64,000 bases of DNA, from the NCBI RefSeq assembly GCF_021018895.1, contig NC_079375.1:6442060-6506059 (forward strand), in the 5' to 3' direction. Under the pieces are notes generated by a model. The model was not told the DNA's origin. It did no database searches and saw nothing but the letters and a program-made list of their open reading frames with translations. This stretch comes from Seriola aureovittata (Eukaryota; Chordata; Actinopteri; Carangiformes; Carangidae). This document shows, in pieces, positions 11,582-23,243 of the stretch (its first letter is position 1; each line of letters begins with the position of its first letter). The translations under genes and the position numbers were made by a program.

Positions 11582-13439
11582 GCAGAGTCTCAGTCTCTCC
11601 TCTTGTTTTCTCTCTGTCGTCCCCATAACCTCTCTGTTTGTCTCTTCCTCTCTCTCTCCTCTCTTCATCCCTCCTTTCATGTCCTGCTTTGCTCCTGTTA
11701 TCGTCCACTCCTTTTTCCTTTTCTTCCATTGTCTTATTCTGGCAGCCTCCTCTCCTCTCCTCTTTTTCCTTTCCTTTCATTTCCTTTCCTTCCCTCTTCA
11801 TCTCTCCTCTCCTCCTGTCCTCTCCTCTCTCAAACATCCCCCTCTCTCCTGTTTTCCTTTTATCCTCAGTCATCTTTTTCACATCTTGTTCTCTCTTCTT
11901 CAGTTTTTTTAGTCATCCTTTCATCAGTCCTCTCTCTGTCTTATCCTTCATCTCCTCACCTCTTCTCTCACTTCTCCAAACTTCTTGTTTACCCACTTCT
12001 CCTCCAACTCTTTCATCATCTCCATTCCTGTCTCCTCTCCTCTACAGTCCCTTCTTCCCTCTCTCCTCGCCTCATCCTGTCAGTCCTTCTCTCATCTCTC
12101 TAACGTCGTCCTCCTCTCGTCTTCCTCTCATCTGAGGCCTCTCACACATTCTTCTCAGCCATTCTTTCACCTCCTCTCCTTCCCCTCCGTCTCTTCATGT
12201 CCTCCTCTCCTCTCCTCTCCTTTGTGCTCTTTGCTTAAATCATGTTGTCAGTCCTCCTCTCATCTCTCCTCTCCTCCCTCACGGATCTTCCTCCAGTCAT
12301 CCTTTTCATTCGTTTTTACATATCAGTGTTTCCCTCCACTCCTCTCTCATCCTTCCTCCTCCTGTCACTCTCACCTCCTCTCTCTCCCTCAGTGTCTTCA
12401 GTTCTGCCTTCACCTATCCTGTCTGTCCTCTGCTCTTCTTTTGATTCATCTCCTCTTTCCTTTTTATGTGTTATACGTTTTTCTTTCACTTTTCCTCCGT
12501 CATCCTTTCACCTCTCCGTCTCTTCCTCTCGTCTCACTTTTCTTCCAAACCTCCTCCTTTCCCCACTGTTTCTCCTCTCATCTCTCCAGCCTTCCCCTTT
12601 CCCCTCTTCTCCTCTTTTCCTGTCTTTCTCTCTGTCCATCTTTCACCCCCTCCTCCTCTCCTGTCTCATTTCTCACTTATTCTTCCTCCCTTGATCTTGT
12701 CTCCTCTTTTATCTATTCTGTCTCTCGCCTCCTCTCCTAAGTTCTTCCCTTAAATCAGAAACCTTCTCCTTTCCCCTTCCTTCCTCCTCTGTCCTTCTCT
12801 CTCTCTATTTTTCTCCTCTCCTCATTTCACATCCTCTCTTGCCTCTCTTTCTCTCCTCTCTTCTCTTCCCCTCTAGCTACATGTCCTCAGTCCTCCTCTC
12901 CACCTCCTCTTTGTTCACCTCTTTACCTCATCTTACCTCTTTCCCCTCAGCCGTTGTTCCACCTCTCCTCTTTTGCTCTTCCCTCCTCTTTTCTCCACCT
13001 CCTGCAACCTCTCTTCGTCCTCCCCCCTTTTTTCTTTTCTGCTCAGTCTTCTTCTTTTCCATCTCCTCTTTTCTCCTCCTCAGTCCTCCTTTACCCTCTT
13101 TTCCTCTTCTTGCCTTCCTCCTCTCTTCTGCTCCCCCCTTTACTCCTCCTTTCACCTCTCCCCTTTTTTCTCTCTTTCCTCCTCAGTCATCTTCTCCTCC
13201 TCCCAGTCTTTGCAGTAGCTCTTCAGTTCTCTCTTCACCTCTCCTCATCTGTTCTTCTTCTTCTTCCTCCTCTCTCCTTTTCTTTCCCCCCTTTTCCACT
13301 CATTTCCTCGCCTCTCCTCTCTCATGTCTTCTTTCTGTCCTTCAGTTATCCCTTCTCTTATACTTCTCAGTCCTCTGCCACCCTTTTCCTCTCCCGTCTT
13401 TGTCTCATTTCCCTCCTCACTCCTCTCCTCTCTCCTCTG
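11582..13439. repeat. 1.86-kb polypyrimidine (TCC/CTCT-rich) tract
   Basis: Almost all bases on the + strand are C or T, built from shuffled TCCTCTCC, TTCCTCC and CTCTTTTC words. There is a loosely recurring TCAGTCCTCCTCTC-type phrase, for example near 12247, 12890 and 13080. The long Ser/Leu/Pro-rich open frames here on + and the Arg/Glu/Lys-rich frames on - follow from composition and are not genes. The ancestral unit is too degraded to define. Confidence 0.93.
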
Positions 13440-13555
13440 AATGACAGGGAAAATGGAGAGAAAAAAAAAAAGCAAAAGCAAGAAAGAACTAACGTCTACG
13501 ACAGAAAAAAAAAGAAAAGAAGAAGGACAAGGACAGAAGACAGACGGGGAGCGTT
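13440..13555. repeat. Purine-rich block abutting the polypyrimidine tract
   Basis: Immediately after the C/T tract the + strand becomes A/G-rich, with runs of A and GAAAAGAAG-like words. This is an abrupt strand switch of the same composition. Confidence 0.8.
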
Positions 13556-13692
13556 AGAGCTGATGCCTTTCTCATCTTTACTTAGTGTGTTATAGTGATT
13601 ATCGTCTCCTCTCTCCTCCTGCTCTCAGTGATGTCTGGAATAACCTTCAGTGCTGCACTCCCGACTCCAGTGGACCCCCCCCACCCCCCCAC

Positions 13693-13736
<44 letters not shown>

Positions 13737-16700
13737 CCCTCCCACTCCACCACCACCAACCACTTCCATTTTATCCCCTTGTTCACATTTGAAGCAGTCG
13801 TCGTATGGATTATGGCCCCTCTCATGCTTGGCACCACACTCAGCGCCTGAGATATATTATCATATTAGTGGAGAATGATGTAATGCATTTCAAGACATTT
13901 GTCCTTCGCACACCCTCTGTCCCTCCGCAGATGATGTCACTGGCTTTGTGTCTAGGAGGCAGAGAAGTTGTCAAGTGGGCTTGTGGGGTTTTGTGCTTGA
14001 TGCTGTCGCCGCCTTGTGGCCGGAGAGCGGTGCTGCGCGGTGAGCGGCGGGGAAGGGAAGGGAGTAAATTAGGGGTGGTAGGTAATTATTTATTACGGAA
14101 GCAGATGATAATGTGACTCATAATGGATGTCGTTGGTGTAACTGTACTGATGTGGTCTGTTGGGTCAGGGACAGGAAAAAGGAGACGGACGCTTTGGCTC
14201 TGACTTGATTGCAAATTAGAGTTTGACCGATTTTGAAGATTTAGAAGATAATTGCCAATGATGGAATATTTTGTTGGTAGAGGACATTTCATTAACTTGA
14301 TCATTTTCATTGAAAAACAAAAATGAAATTCCCCTCATGGGCAAAATAAGGAAACTAATAAGAGTATCCAAGACAGTGTTGTGTAGGGTTAGAATTAGAA
14401 TTATTAGTATTAGAAATAGTTCAAGCTGAGAACCAGTAGTTTGTTTATCATTTATAGTTATTTAACTTTAGCTGATGATGTAGTCTCATTGAGATCATGA
14501 AAGAGTTTGAGGACAATATCAAACAAACTGCAAGAGATTTGCTGCAGACCAACATATTGGTCACTAATATATAATGTTTACACACTGATTTTCAAAGCTA
14601 GAAATATTGATTCAAATAGTGATTTGCCAATGACAGAAAATAGAAATAATAGCAGTAAAAATGTAGGAAATGTAAGATGGATCTGTTTTTTTTTTTACAC
14701 ACACAAAGGAACCGAAGTGTCATGAGAGAAGAAATGCGACTATATGAGGATATAAAGACAAGCCTGTTTATTCAGAATCTGCCGATGATTATCAAAAACA
14801 AACACATTTAAAATACGAAAGCAGAGCCAGACAAAAATGAACCTCTATAAACCCCCTTTTTTTTTTCCCGACAATGTGCGCAGATTTTCTGTGCTGAAAC
14901 ACTAACTGACCCTCGATTGGCTTTTGATTTTATTAAACTAATTAAGCACAAAAATGAAGTGATGACGGTTCGTATAATGAGATCTAACTGCCCTGTTTAG
15001 TGTTTTGGGGGGAGAAAATCCTGTGAACTCAAGGAACACAGACCGGCTTCACTTCCAGACAGGGACCAAAGATCAGGTAATAAAGCAGGACCCACTCTAT
15101 TGCCCATATCATGTGGTTCCTTTCATGGTGCCAAAGAATTCTTCAATTAAATGAACACAAAACAGGTGATCACCTGGAAGCCTGAAGCTCGGTTGGTAAT
15201 CCAGCCTTGGTGCTCTCTGCTATTTAGTAATCAACCACTATAGATGCACAATTTTCTCACCTGGCTCTGAATTATTAACAGGTGCACGATGCATGCAAAG
15301 AGCAATGACATAAAACTCAGGCAATTTCATTTCACTCCAATGACCTTGTTAAACGTTTATGCACATTGTTATAATGCTGGAAGCCCATCATGAACAATGT
15401 AATTTGTAACGGGCTTCCAATGAAGCGTCCGTGCAGATGTTTTGGGAAAAAAAAAAAACATCACTAAAAGCCATTTTTAAAATTAAAACTCTTTATCGTC
15501 CTCCCCTTCATCACCGCACACTCACTTCAATGAAATAGATGAGGGTAAAAGACTCAGATGGAGAACTCCGCATTGTATGTGCAAAGTCACTGGACTGATT
15601 CTGATTAAACACTGAGGGATGATGCACTTTGCACCTCACCGGGGCGCTATAGTTAAAGGTCAAACCCAAACTCTCAAATGCCTCAACTCCTACACAACTC
15701 CAATTAACACTGACCTTTCTACATACAAAGAAAGCCTCATAAATCACACTGGCCACCCTATAATTGATGGTGCACAGATGTTGTGATTTTTTTTTTTTTT
15801 TTTTTAATGTCACCGTTTAGTGCAACTTCTAGTGGCAGTGACGATCGTCTCCAGAAGCCTTAAGCAAATGTACTGTAACTGATATAAAGAAATTTAGTGT
15901 GTAACAATGACGATTCCTGGCTTTATAGCTGTCTTTCTCTTCTGGAAGTTGATGTAATATTTTTATCAGCAATTTGTGCAGATGTATTCAGAATATGATC
16001 CATCTTGCATCCTTTGTCTATTTGAAGATGGATTATCTGAGTCATGGTCTAAAGAATCCCTGGCCTATCAGTAAAAACTGTGGACAGATTATTCCTCCTC
16101 AGTGTTAATGCCGCTAAAGCCTCGTCTTTCGCAGAGAGTTTTAAGATGCAGAGACACATCTGATGAGGCTATGAACTGACCAGCATGTCTTTCAGCTGCT
16201 CTGGTTCAGGTCCAGGCTTTGGCAGGGCAGGAGTTTGGCCTGGATCACTGCTCCTTTTGAAGAAGCAGGCAACATTTGCTTCTTTAAAGCGCTTCCTTTA
16301 AACACACGCAGGATCTGTGAGCAAGAAAAGGCAGCAGATAGATTAATACGAGAGTGGGAAAACATTGTGAATTGGCAAGAGAAATGCAAACACCGGGTAT
16401 TGTGTTGGAAGACATCGTGCTGGCGTCGCTACCTGCAGTGCAGCAAAGAAAGATTTGTTCTACAGCTTCACGGGTTCGAGGTCTGTGGATTGTGGATTGG
16501 GAGAGATTATGAGTGACTTGTATGTCATCAAAATGCAGATGATGCATCACAGCGAAATCTGTCATTGTTTGTTCGACAGATTTGGCTTCTTGTCACACAC
16601 TTCTCACTGTAAATCAGAGTAAAATAATTCATGGTGGGATTCTCCAAGGAAAACGTTTCACGCTGTAAACACAGGAAACGAGAAAAAGCGTGCCAACATT

Positions 16701-17808
16701 ATGCTTTATACGTCCCACTGTGCTTGAAAGACAATACAACAATGAAAAATAAAGGCAAAATGTCATGGCATTAATTAAAGCAGTGTTAAAGAGGAATAAA
16801 TTAGGCAAATGTGATGTGAATTCAACTGATATACTGTACAGGATTAGGATTTAAACACAGTTTAAACATGCATTTCAACAACAAATGTTTTTAGTCTAAA
16901 TTGTGTTTAGTCTGAGGTCTGGTCTGATGAACAGGAAGCAGAAGAGGAGAAGGAGATGATTTCACAGAATAATTAGGCAACACTTAAGGCAAAACAATTA
17001 GGCAAAACCACTTCCTTTATCAGTTTACTACATTTGCTTTGCCCACTTCTTGTTAATTGGGGAGTTGGTTCTGCCGAGCATGCATGCCCTGGATCACACT
17101 TCTTCACATGGCCGTAGCTACATGCTGCTATAGACCACAGCAAACCAGAAACACACAGGCACAGACCGGCTCCAGCTGATCAGCTGGATGCTTTGGTAAT
17201 TTCATATAACCTGCTTTATGAGATTTAGATTTCTTGTTCTTTGTCTTGCCTCTTTTCCTGACTCAGTAGTGTCCAGAATGGTGAATGGTATTGTTGCTGT
17301 TGTAAATGCATCTCTGTGCCTCAGTATCAACCCACTGAACTTCTAATTAGTGGATCCGCTGTGCCCCCTGAGCCACAGCCGCCCTGTTTGTCTCAAGTTT
17401 ATCCTTCTTACTTTGTTATAAAAAAAAGAAGAAAAAAAGGTCAAGGTCAAAAAGGCCAGGTGAGAGACATGACCAGGTACTGTGGGGCTTAAGGAGCAAC
17501 CGTCCTGATCAAAGCCGTCCTCATCACAGCAGGAGACGGAGCAGTTACAGTAATCCTCAGTGCGGCTGCAGTGAAGGACGACCATGTGGAAGTCCAGGTT
17601 TGGGACTGGATCCAAGGGACAGGAAGGTTTAATACATTACAGTACAATGTAAAGTTCAAGTCTCTGACCCCGGTGTAATCAAAACCTGTGGTGCATTCTT
17701 ACTCGATTTTATGCATCCTATGTGATCCATTTTTATTCTAATTATTTATTTCTATTTTTTATATCTATGTTACTCTTTTATTATTATTCCCTCTGATTTT
17801 ACATTAAA
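13556..17808. other. Intergenic DNA without a recognised gene
   Basis: The open frames are short, unconserved in appearance and lack splice context. The region includes a (CA)n run at 13695-13733 and poly-A/T runs. A diverged repeat or distal regulatory element cannot be excluded. Confidence 0.6.
13695..13733. repeat. (CA)n microsatellite
   Basis: About 19 perfect CA units after a C-rich stretch. Confidence 0.96.
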
Positions 17809-18105
17809 CCTTTTGCTCAACAGAACCAGTCAGGTGATCTCTGAGTCCAGATTTCAGACTTCTTTTTTCTTTTCAGTGTTGAAGAGTGAAGCACAGAGAG
17901 CAGATAAAACCTGACGACTCATGTATCAACTGTGACCTTCAGAGCAGGAAGGACGACACGGAAGATGAGTTTGTTTTAAACAAACTTTACTAATTCTCAT
18001 GTGAACTGTATTCAGATGTTCAGATGTGTCTCCTTGTTGCACATTGGTGCAAGGTGCTCCACAGATCAGGTCAAAGGAAAGAGAAGAAAGAGAAGTTCAT
18101 TTGTT

Positions 18106-18114
18106 CACTTCCTG
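18106..18114 (+). promoter_or_regulatory. Possible ETS-type site upstream of SLAM-like gene 1
   Basis: CACTTCCTG lies 130 bp upstream of the start codon and is kept at the same place in copy 2 (27888-27896). GGAA-core ETS sites are common in leukocyte gene promoters. The transcription start is not known, so a regulatory role is inference. Confidence 0.3.
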
Positions 18115-18243
18115 ATTCTAACACTGTGAGTGTGGTTTTGACAGGAAAAGCACATCTGTCATAAGACTTTAACCCTGTGGTCTGTTAGAGGAGAACACAA
18201 CACCTCACACTGGTGCAGTTTGGACTGAGCGAAGCCAGAGAAC

Positions 18244-20138
18244 ATGACGTCTGTCGCTGTGATACTGGGACTGCTGGTCTGCATAGAGGCACCAGGTAAG
18301 ACAAGAACACTAATGACCTGTTATTAACAGATACAGCAATGATACGTGAGCAGGCTTCTTTACTGTGAATGATAAACTGAGCACCAGGGGCAGAACTGAT
18401 GAACATGTAAAGTTCATGTTGATTAGAAACACACACATGTTCTATCTGAAAGAGTGTGAGCAGTCAGGAAGACGAGGTCAGTTAGTCCTTTATGTAGATT
18501 AGAAAGAACAATACTTTAACACTTGAAACAGTTCAAGTCTAAATGTACATGGTGACGTCACTGTGGGACTGAAGGGGTTTTGTTTTTTCAGAGGACACAG
18601 GTATTAGATTTCATTTCTTAATTGAGAAGTACAGGTCGAATCGATATTTTAAGATCTTATCACATTCCCCTCTTCGCTGACATAATGTTATAGTTGTTAG
18701 TATCAATACTTTTGATGATCGGTCACTTTATTTCATCAGAATCAAATATATGTAATTATTTATCATGAGTTAATCTCAGATTATATTTTATATCTATAAA
18801 AACATAAACCTGAATGTGTTGAAACACAAGGTTCAAATCAGTGGCTCCTCTCTTGTCTCAATGTTCATCTCACTTTTAATGATCACTGACTAATTCATGA
18901 CTGAATTCAACATTCAAGTGATTTTGTGCTGTTGTGTTGTTTTACAGGCTCCAGTGCTGTGACTCCTGTATTTGTGCAGAAGGGGAAGGATTTACTGCTG
19001 GAGGCCATGGAGGATGATGTACCTGAGGATTTTATTGTTCTTTCATGGATATTCAATGGAAAGAACGTTCTAGTAACATTTTCACCTGGTAGAGAACCAA
19101 GAGTCTCTGATGTTGTTTACACTGGAAGGGTTGAGGCTTCTGTGAAAAATTTCTCTGTGAAACTGAAGAATCTACAAGAGGCAGACAGTGGAGTTTATAC
19201 TGCACGAGTGATCGGGGATCAAGAACAAATACTGGCTGAATACAGCGTCACAGTTCAAGGTAGGTTTGTTAACATCCCAGACACTGACAGAGACAATCTG
19301 CTGCCATGTTTCTAAAACGCTTCATGTAAACTTTCCCCCTCAGATCCAGTGTCTCCAGTTGCCATGACAGTAGACTCTGTGTCCAGCAGCTCAGACTCCT
19401 GTAGCCTCACTGTGACCTGCAGCACACAGGACTCACATCACATCAACAGCACCTTTACATGTGACACCAACACCTGCAGTCAGGAGGGAGGAGAGAGGTC
19501 AAAGGTCACATCCTCTGGTGCTTCTCTCAATGTCAACCTGCTTAATGACTTAATCATCTGTAACCATAGCAACCACGTCAGCTGGACCAACGACAGTAAA
19601 ATGATTGATCACTTTTGTCCCAGACACACTGGTAAGTCTTTACAATAACACTGACACAGTTTGGAGTTAAATTCAGAGCATATAAGAATTTATTTTTTAA
19701 ATAAAACTTTTACTTTGTCCAAGTAAATAAGTTCTGAACATGATCAACCACCATGTCAGAAGTTTTTTTAAAGGGACATTAAATGATGATAATGATTAAA
19801 TCAATAATTTAATTTCCTTCTGCTTTTGATGATGCAATTTACCGTGTTTGACAAATGTCGTTGTTATTACTGAGTGTAGAACAAATAGGAGTTAGCACAA
19901 TAAATACTGTTAAAGTTAAATATCAGTAAACATTGAAAGGAATAACAGATTTATTACTTCTTCTTAACCACTGTATCAGTTTCATTAAGGAAACAACCTG
20001 TGTTGTTGTGTTGCAGGTTCAGAGGCTGGTATCTCTCTCTGCCTGGTGAAGACAGTCGTGTTCTCTGTCGGTCTGGTCATCATGGTGTCTGCTGTCATCA
20101 GTGTCCATCTCATGGAGAAGCTCAAGAAGCACAAATAA
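18244..20138 (+). CDS. SLAM/CD2-family-like Ig receptor, short tail (copy 1)
   Basis: Four exons: 18244-18295, 18948-19259, 19344-19631 and 20017-20138. All junctions are GT-AG and phase 1, and the product is 257 residues. Residues 1-17 are a signal peptide (MTSVAVILGLLVC). Exon 2 is a V-type Ig domain with the DSGVY motif but no cysteine, as in CD2/SLAM-family first domains. Exon 3 is a C2-type domain with six cysteines and NST, NHS and NDS glycosylation sequons. Exon 4 gives a stalk, a membrane segment (about 223-249) containing or abutting Lys229, and a short basic tail ending KLKKHK, with no ITSM or other tyrosine motif. The family mediates self or paired adhesion between leukocytes. One exon per Ig domain and the cysteine-free V domain argue for a CD48/SLAMF-like protein; one-to-one orthology with a mammalian member is not claimed. 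Copy 2 is 9.8 kb downstream. Confidence 0.85.
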
Positions 20139-20345
20139 TCAAACAGTTCTCTACTGATCAACTTCACATGTGTCTCACAGTCTTATCTAAATGTAAAGTT
20201 AAAGGTGGCCTGTGTGGTCTTTTCTTTTTTATAGGTGGGTCCTTCTCTTGTATTATGCATGTGCACAAGAAATGTAGCAAAGCACCGACAAAGTGAAGGA
20301 GGGAGAAGACTGCAGACATAGATGTAAACAATTCAGGGTTTTATT

Positions 20346-21314
20346 TCCTCTATAAATTATCTTTGAATATACATGAAACATTTCTGTAAGGTTTCAATGA
20401 TACAATATAAACAGAAAAAGAAGCATTTTATTGAACATGTATTGTTTTTTATTTAGAAAACGAACTTGAAATGAAAATTATTCTTTATTATTCATTGATT
20501 ATACCCAATAATCAATTTTCTATCTTTGTAAATACAACGATTGTAAAGAGATTCCCCTGTTGAAAATGTTTATAGAGGTTGTTTTATTCGAAAATGTACA
20601 AAAAATATATAAATTTGATTAATGCAATATATGTCACACTGCATGAAGTCATATTTACAATATTCTTAAAAAGATTGCACTTACATCTGTTTTGTAAATT
20701 CCATGTTCTTTAAACCAAATAATTGATAGTTTTTTAAACCATGTTTTAATCTTTTCGCTAAACTAAGTAAAGCAGTTTCTTATATTTGCAACATTACATT
20801 TAATAAATCTATAAGCCTCTCTCACATCTTTGTAATTTTGTGAATTATACCTGAAGATCATATGTCACTTAATCCCACTCTGGTGTATTGTGAGTTTCTC
20901 AGCAAGGAATCTAACATTATTGTTAGAGGAAACACACTTGATACACTGACTGCGCAGCAAAATATGATACAGAAACACAAAATATTTAATTACGATTGTC
21001 TAGAGGAGTTTCACTTTTTAGTTGAACTTAAAGGAATACTTTAATGAGACTTTATCTTTGGAACATCAAATACTCTAAAAGATACTCTTGAAAGAGGTCT
21101 CACTAAAGTGTGAAGCTTTTTCCAGCATAATAAACTTCACTAACATTGAGCTAAATCTGTGTTATATGAAATGGGATTGAGAATATCTGAACCTCTGTCA
21201 GAACTTTTAATGTTTTACCATCAAAGGTGTGTTTCCAGTGCCAGGAAGCCCTGCCAGCTTTCTAATGACTGATTTTAATGATAGATAGATAGATAATTTA
21301 TTTATCTGAATTCA
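20346..21314. other. Diverged 3' flank of SLAM-like copy 1
   Basis: No gene seen. Parts align by eye with the flank of the third copy: GCATGAAGTCATATTTACAA at about 20642 matches about 61780, and the ACTTGATACACTGA region at about 20936 matches about 61907. The stretch ends with a short GATA repeat near 21281-21297. Confidence 0.6.
20531..20536 (+). terminator. Altered polyadenylation hexamer of copy 1 (AATACA)
   Basis: At the position where copies 2 and 3 have AATAAA (30322-30327 and 61670-61675), copy 1 has AATACA, in an otherwise alignable context (GTAAATA before, ACGATTGT after). AATACA is a weak variant signal; a distal AATAAA occurs near 20802. Confidence 0.5.
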
Positions 21315-21850
21315 TGTGTCCATCAGCTCATTGTTGTACTCTTGCTACTGTCTCATGAATGACGTCACACGCGACTCCAGGCTCCGCTCGTGGTTGAATG
21401 TAAACAACAATGGCGACGATGTGACAGAAGTCTCTCGGTACATAATACGGTCTAAGACCGACTGCCAACAGTTCAATATCCCGACAGCAGATCTTCTTCA
21501 CTGGGATGTGACCGGGGTTGAACCATCTATTGTTCACAAGCAGAACCAGTCCTCCACCTTTATTCTTCCCGCCTGCTCGGGCGCTTCTGTCCGCTCGTAC
21601 TGCAGTGAAGCCGGGTAAATCCACACAACGGCCGGGAGTGTTGTCGTTTCACCGGGTCTCCGTGAAACACACGAGACAACACTCACGATGTGCTCGCTGG
21701 TTCTTCACAAGTGCCTCCAGTTCATCACACCTGTTAGCCAGGTATAAAGGCGTATATCTCCATCTGCTAGCCTTTAGCTTAGCCTCTGCATCCAGGTGCT
21801 TCTTCAGCTCAGCTGGTATAGGATGTTTAACTCCATATCTGGTTCACTTT
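21315..21850 (-). pseudogene. LINE retrotransposon fragment, AP-endonuclease region
   Basis: On the minus strand the sequence reads through DELEALVKNQRAHRECC, then LVCFTETR, an in-frame TGA (21649-21651), VDLPGFTAVRADR, GGGLVLLVNNRW and DIELLAVGLRPYYVPR. This is the start of the apurinic endonuclease domain of fish non-LTR elements (FTETW, GF..VRADR and GGG..L.VN..W motifs). The usual Trp after FTET is Arg, followed by the stop. The frame ends near 21325 before the GDFN-type catalytic segment, and no reverse transcriptase follows. A dead internal fragment; which LINE clade was not resolved. Confidence 0.85.
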
Positions 21851-22020
21851 AAAGCCAGGAGTTCTTCTTTTATGTACATTATTTTCTCCTTCCAGACGAA
21901 ACAACGACGTAGAATAAAAAAACACCACTCCACAAGAAATATACTAATAATATATTGCAGAAAAAACTAAGAGCTAAGCAGACTTGCTGCCACTTGTTGC
22001 CCGCGCATCATTTGATTGTA

Positions 22021-22062
22021 TATAATAATAATAATAACAATAATAATAACAATAACAATATA

Positions 22063-22118
<56 letters not shown>

Positions 22119-22123
22119 TAATA
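22021..22123. repeat. (AAT)n / (AAC)n trinucleotide microsatellite
   Basis: About 100 bases of ATA/AAT repeats with a few AAC interruptions. The poly-Asn and poly-Tyr open frames here are by-products. Confidence 0.97.
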
Positions 22124-22880
22124 TAACCAGGTTTGACGGATCCTGGTGTGTAACATTAAATACAAAACCATGTGACCATGTACAAGGTGAGATACATTAG
22201 AATTATTGCTAAAATAGTGTTGGCCGGTATAATCACATCATATTATTATAGTAACTACCTGATGGAGAATCATACATAAATATCCAACATTAATATTCAC
22301 ACTAAATTACATAAATGATAAAAACAGAGAAAACAGCGCTGAGTCGTTGCACGTATGTGTGGTACTTAAGAAATTTAAAAACTATTTGATTTTCTAAAAA
22401 CAATTTAATTCATCTGACAGTTAAGATATATATTGTGTTTTGTATTTTTCATAGTTCATAGTTTCATTTGCATCTTGGTTATGCTGAAAGTTATTAGTTC
22501 AGATAATATAAGTGACAGATTGTTGACAGATTTCCAGGTTGATTGTGCATCGATTTATTAGTAATGCCTTAAGGCTCCAGCAGGGGGAAGTCGCGCTTCT
22601 CTCCTTCACCTTCACAATACAGGAAACATTATAAATGTAGCGACATGTTGATAATTGTTCATCTGTCATTGCTTGTCATTACGAGAGAAAGGCTGTGAGT
22701 TTTATATACATTTATTTTGCTTAAGAGTTTCAGGCTAACTTCATTGCTGTATAAGCTAGCTACTGTTATCTTCCCGCTCGAGCGTCAGACTGTTGTTATG
22801 CCATTGTTTGTATTTGAGACTCTTGATATATTGAGATATGCTTGTACTGTATGTAATTTCTGACTTAATACATACGAGTG
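22124..22880. other. Intergenic DNA, nothing recognised
   Basis: AT-rich with no long open frame or obvious repeat. CpGs begin to appear only near 22780 and increase toward 22950. Confidence 0.5.
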
Positions 22881-22930
22881 AAGATGAGAGCAGTGAAGTG
22901 CTTTCATCCCTCTTCCCTTGCTATTCTGCC

Positions 22931-23070
22931 TATTTTAAAGGCGCAACATATGTACGTACCCTACGCTGTAACGTGCGTTAGTACGCACGCAAATGCCGAC
23001 GCACGGCATGTGACGTACGTGCGGAAGCTGGCTGCAACGCTAAGCACGTTGCAGCGTAGCATATTGGTAG
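22931..23070 (+). promoter_or_regulatory. CpG-dense candidate promoter of the single-exon gene
   Basis: A local cluster of CpG dinucleotides and GTACG/ACGTAC words stands out from the CpG-poor surroundings. It includes TGACGTAC (CRE-like) near 23011 and an inverted repeat GCTGCAACG / CGTTGCAGC (23031-23039 and 23047-23055). A TATTTTAAAG box-like sequence lies at 22931-22940. It sits 170-310 bp upstream of the ATG at 23244. Promoter function is inferred from position and composition. Confidence 0.4.
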
Positions 23071-23243
23071 CTACGTCAGATTCTAGATTTCTCATCATTT
23101 TGCCTTTGATCAGCTGTATCAAAGGCACAGGTATGTGAAGGAAACCAACAGTTTTCCTGCTTGTTAGTCATTGTACTCAAGACCTCACCAGAGACACACA
23201 CGTTTATCAGAGCATCCACTTCCAAGATACGTTTTCTTCTGTG

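Larger units (their letters stand above)
17809..20345 (+). repeat. Segmental duplication unit, copy 1
   Basis: Near-identical to 27012-30147, from TTTTGCTCAACAGAACCAG upstream of the gene to the 3' UTR motif AATTCAGGGTTTTATTTC. The only large difference is 8 bp at 18081-18088 against 595 bp in copy 2. Weaker similarity continues to about 20602. Confidence 0.93.

Noticed and set aside
11603..13595. Long Ser/Leu/Pro-rich frames on + and Arg/Glu/Lys-rich frames on -
   Set aside because: They come from the C/T-only composition, overlap in several frames and show no domain, start context or splice signals.
18185..18436. Minus-strand 83-codon frame repeated at 27967-28218
   Set aside because: Antisense to exon 1 and intron 1 of the SLAM-like genes; its identity between copies reflects the segmental duplication.
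20000..20296. 98-codon frame over SLAM copy 1 exon 4 and 3' UTR (also 29656-30096)
   Set aside because: It is the wrong frame across intron, exon 4 and 3' UTR; it looks conserved only because the whole segment was duplicated recently.
22000..22200. Poly-Asn / poly-Tyr open frames
   Set aside because: Direct translation of the AAT microsatellite.
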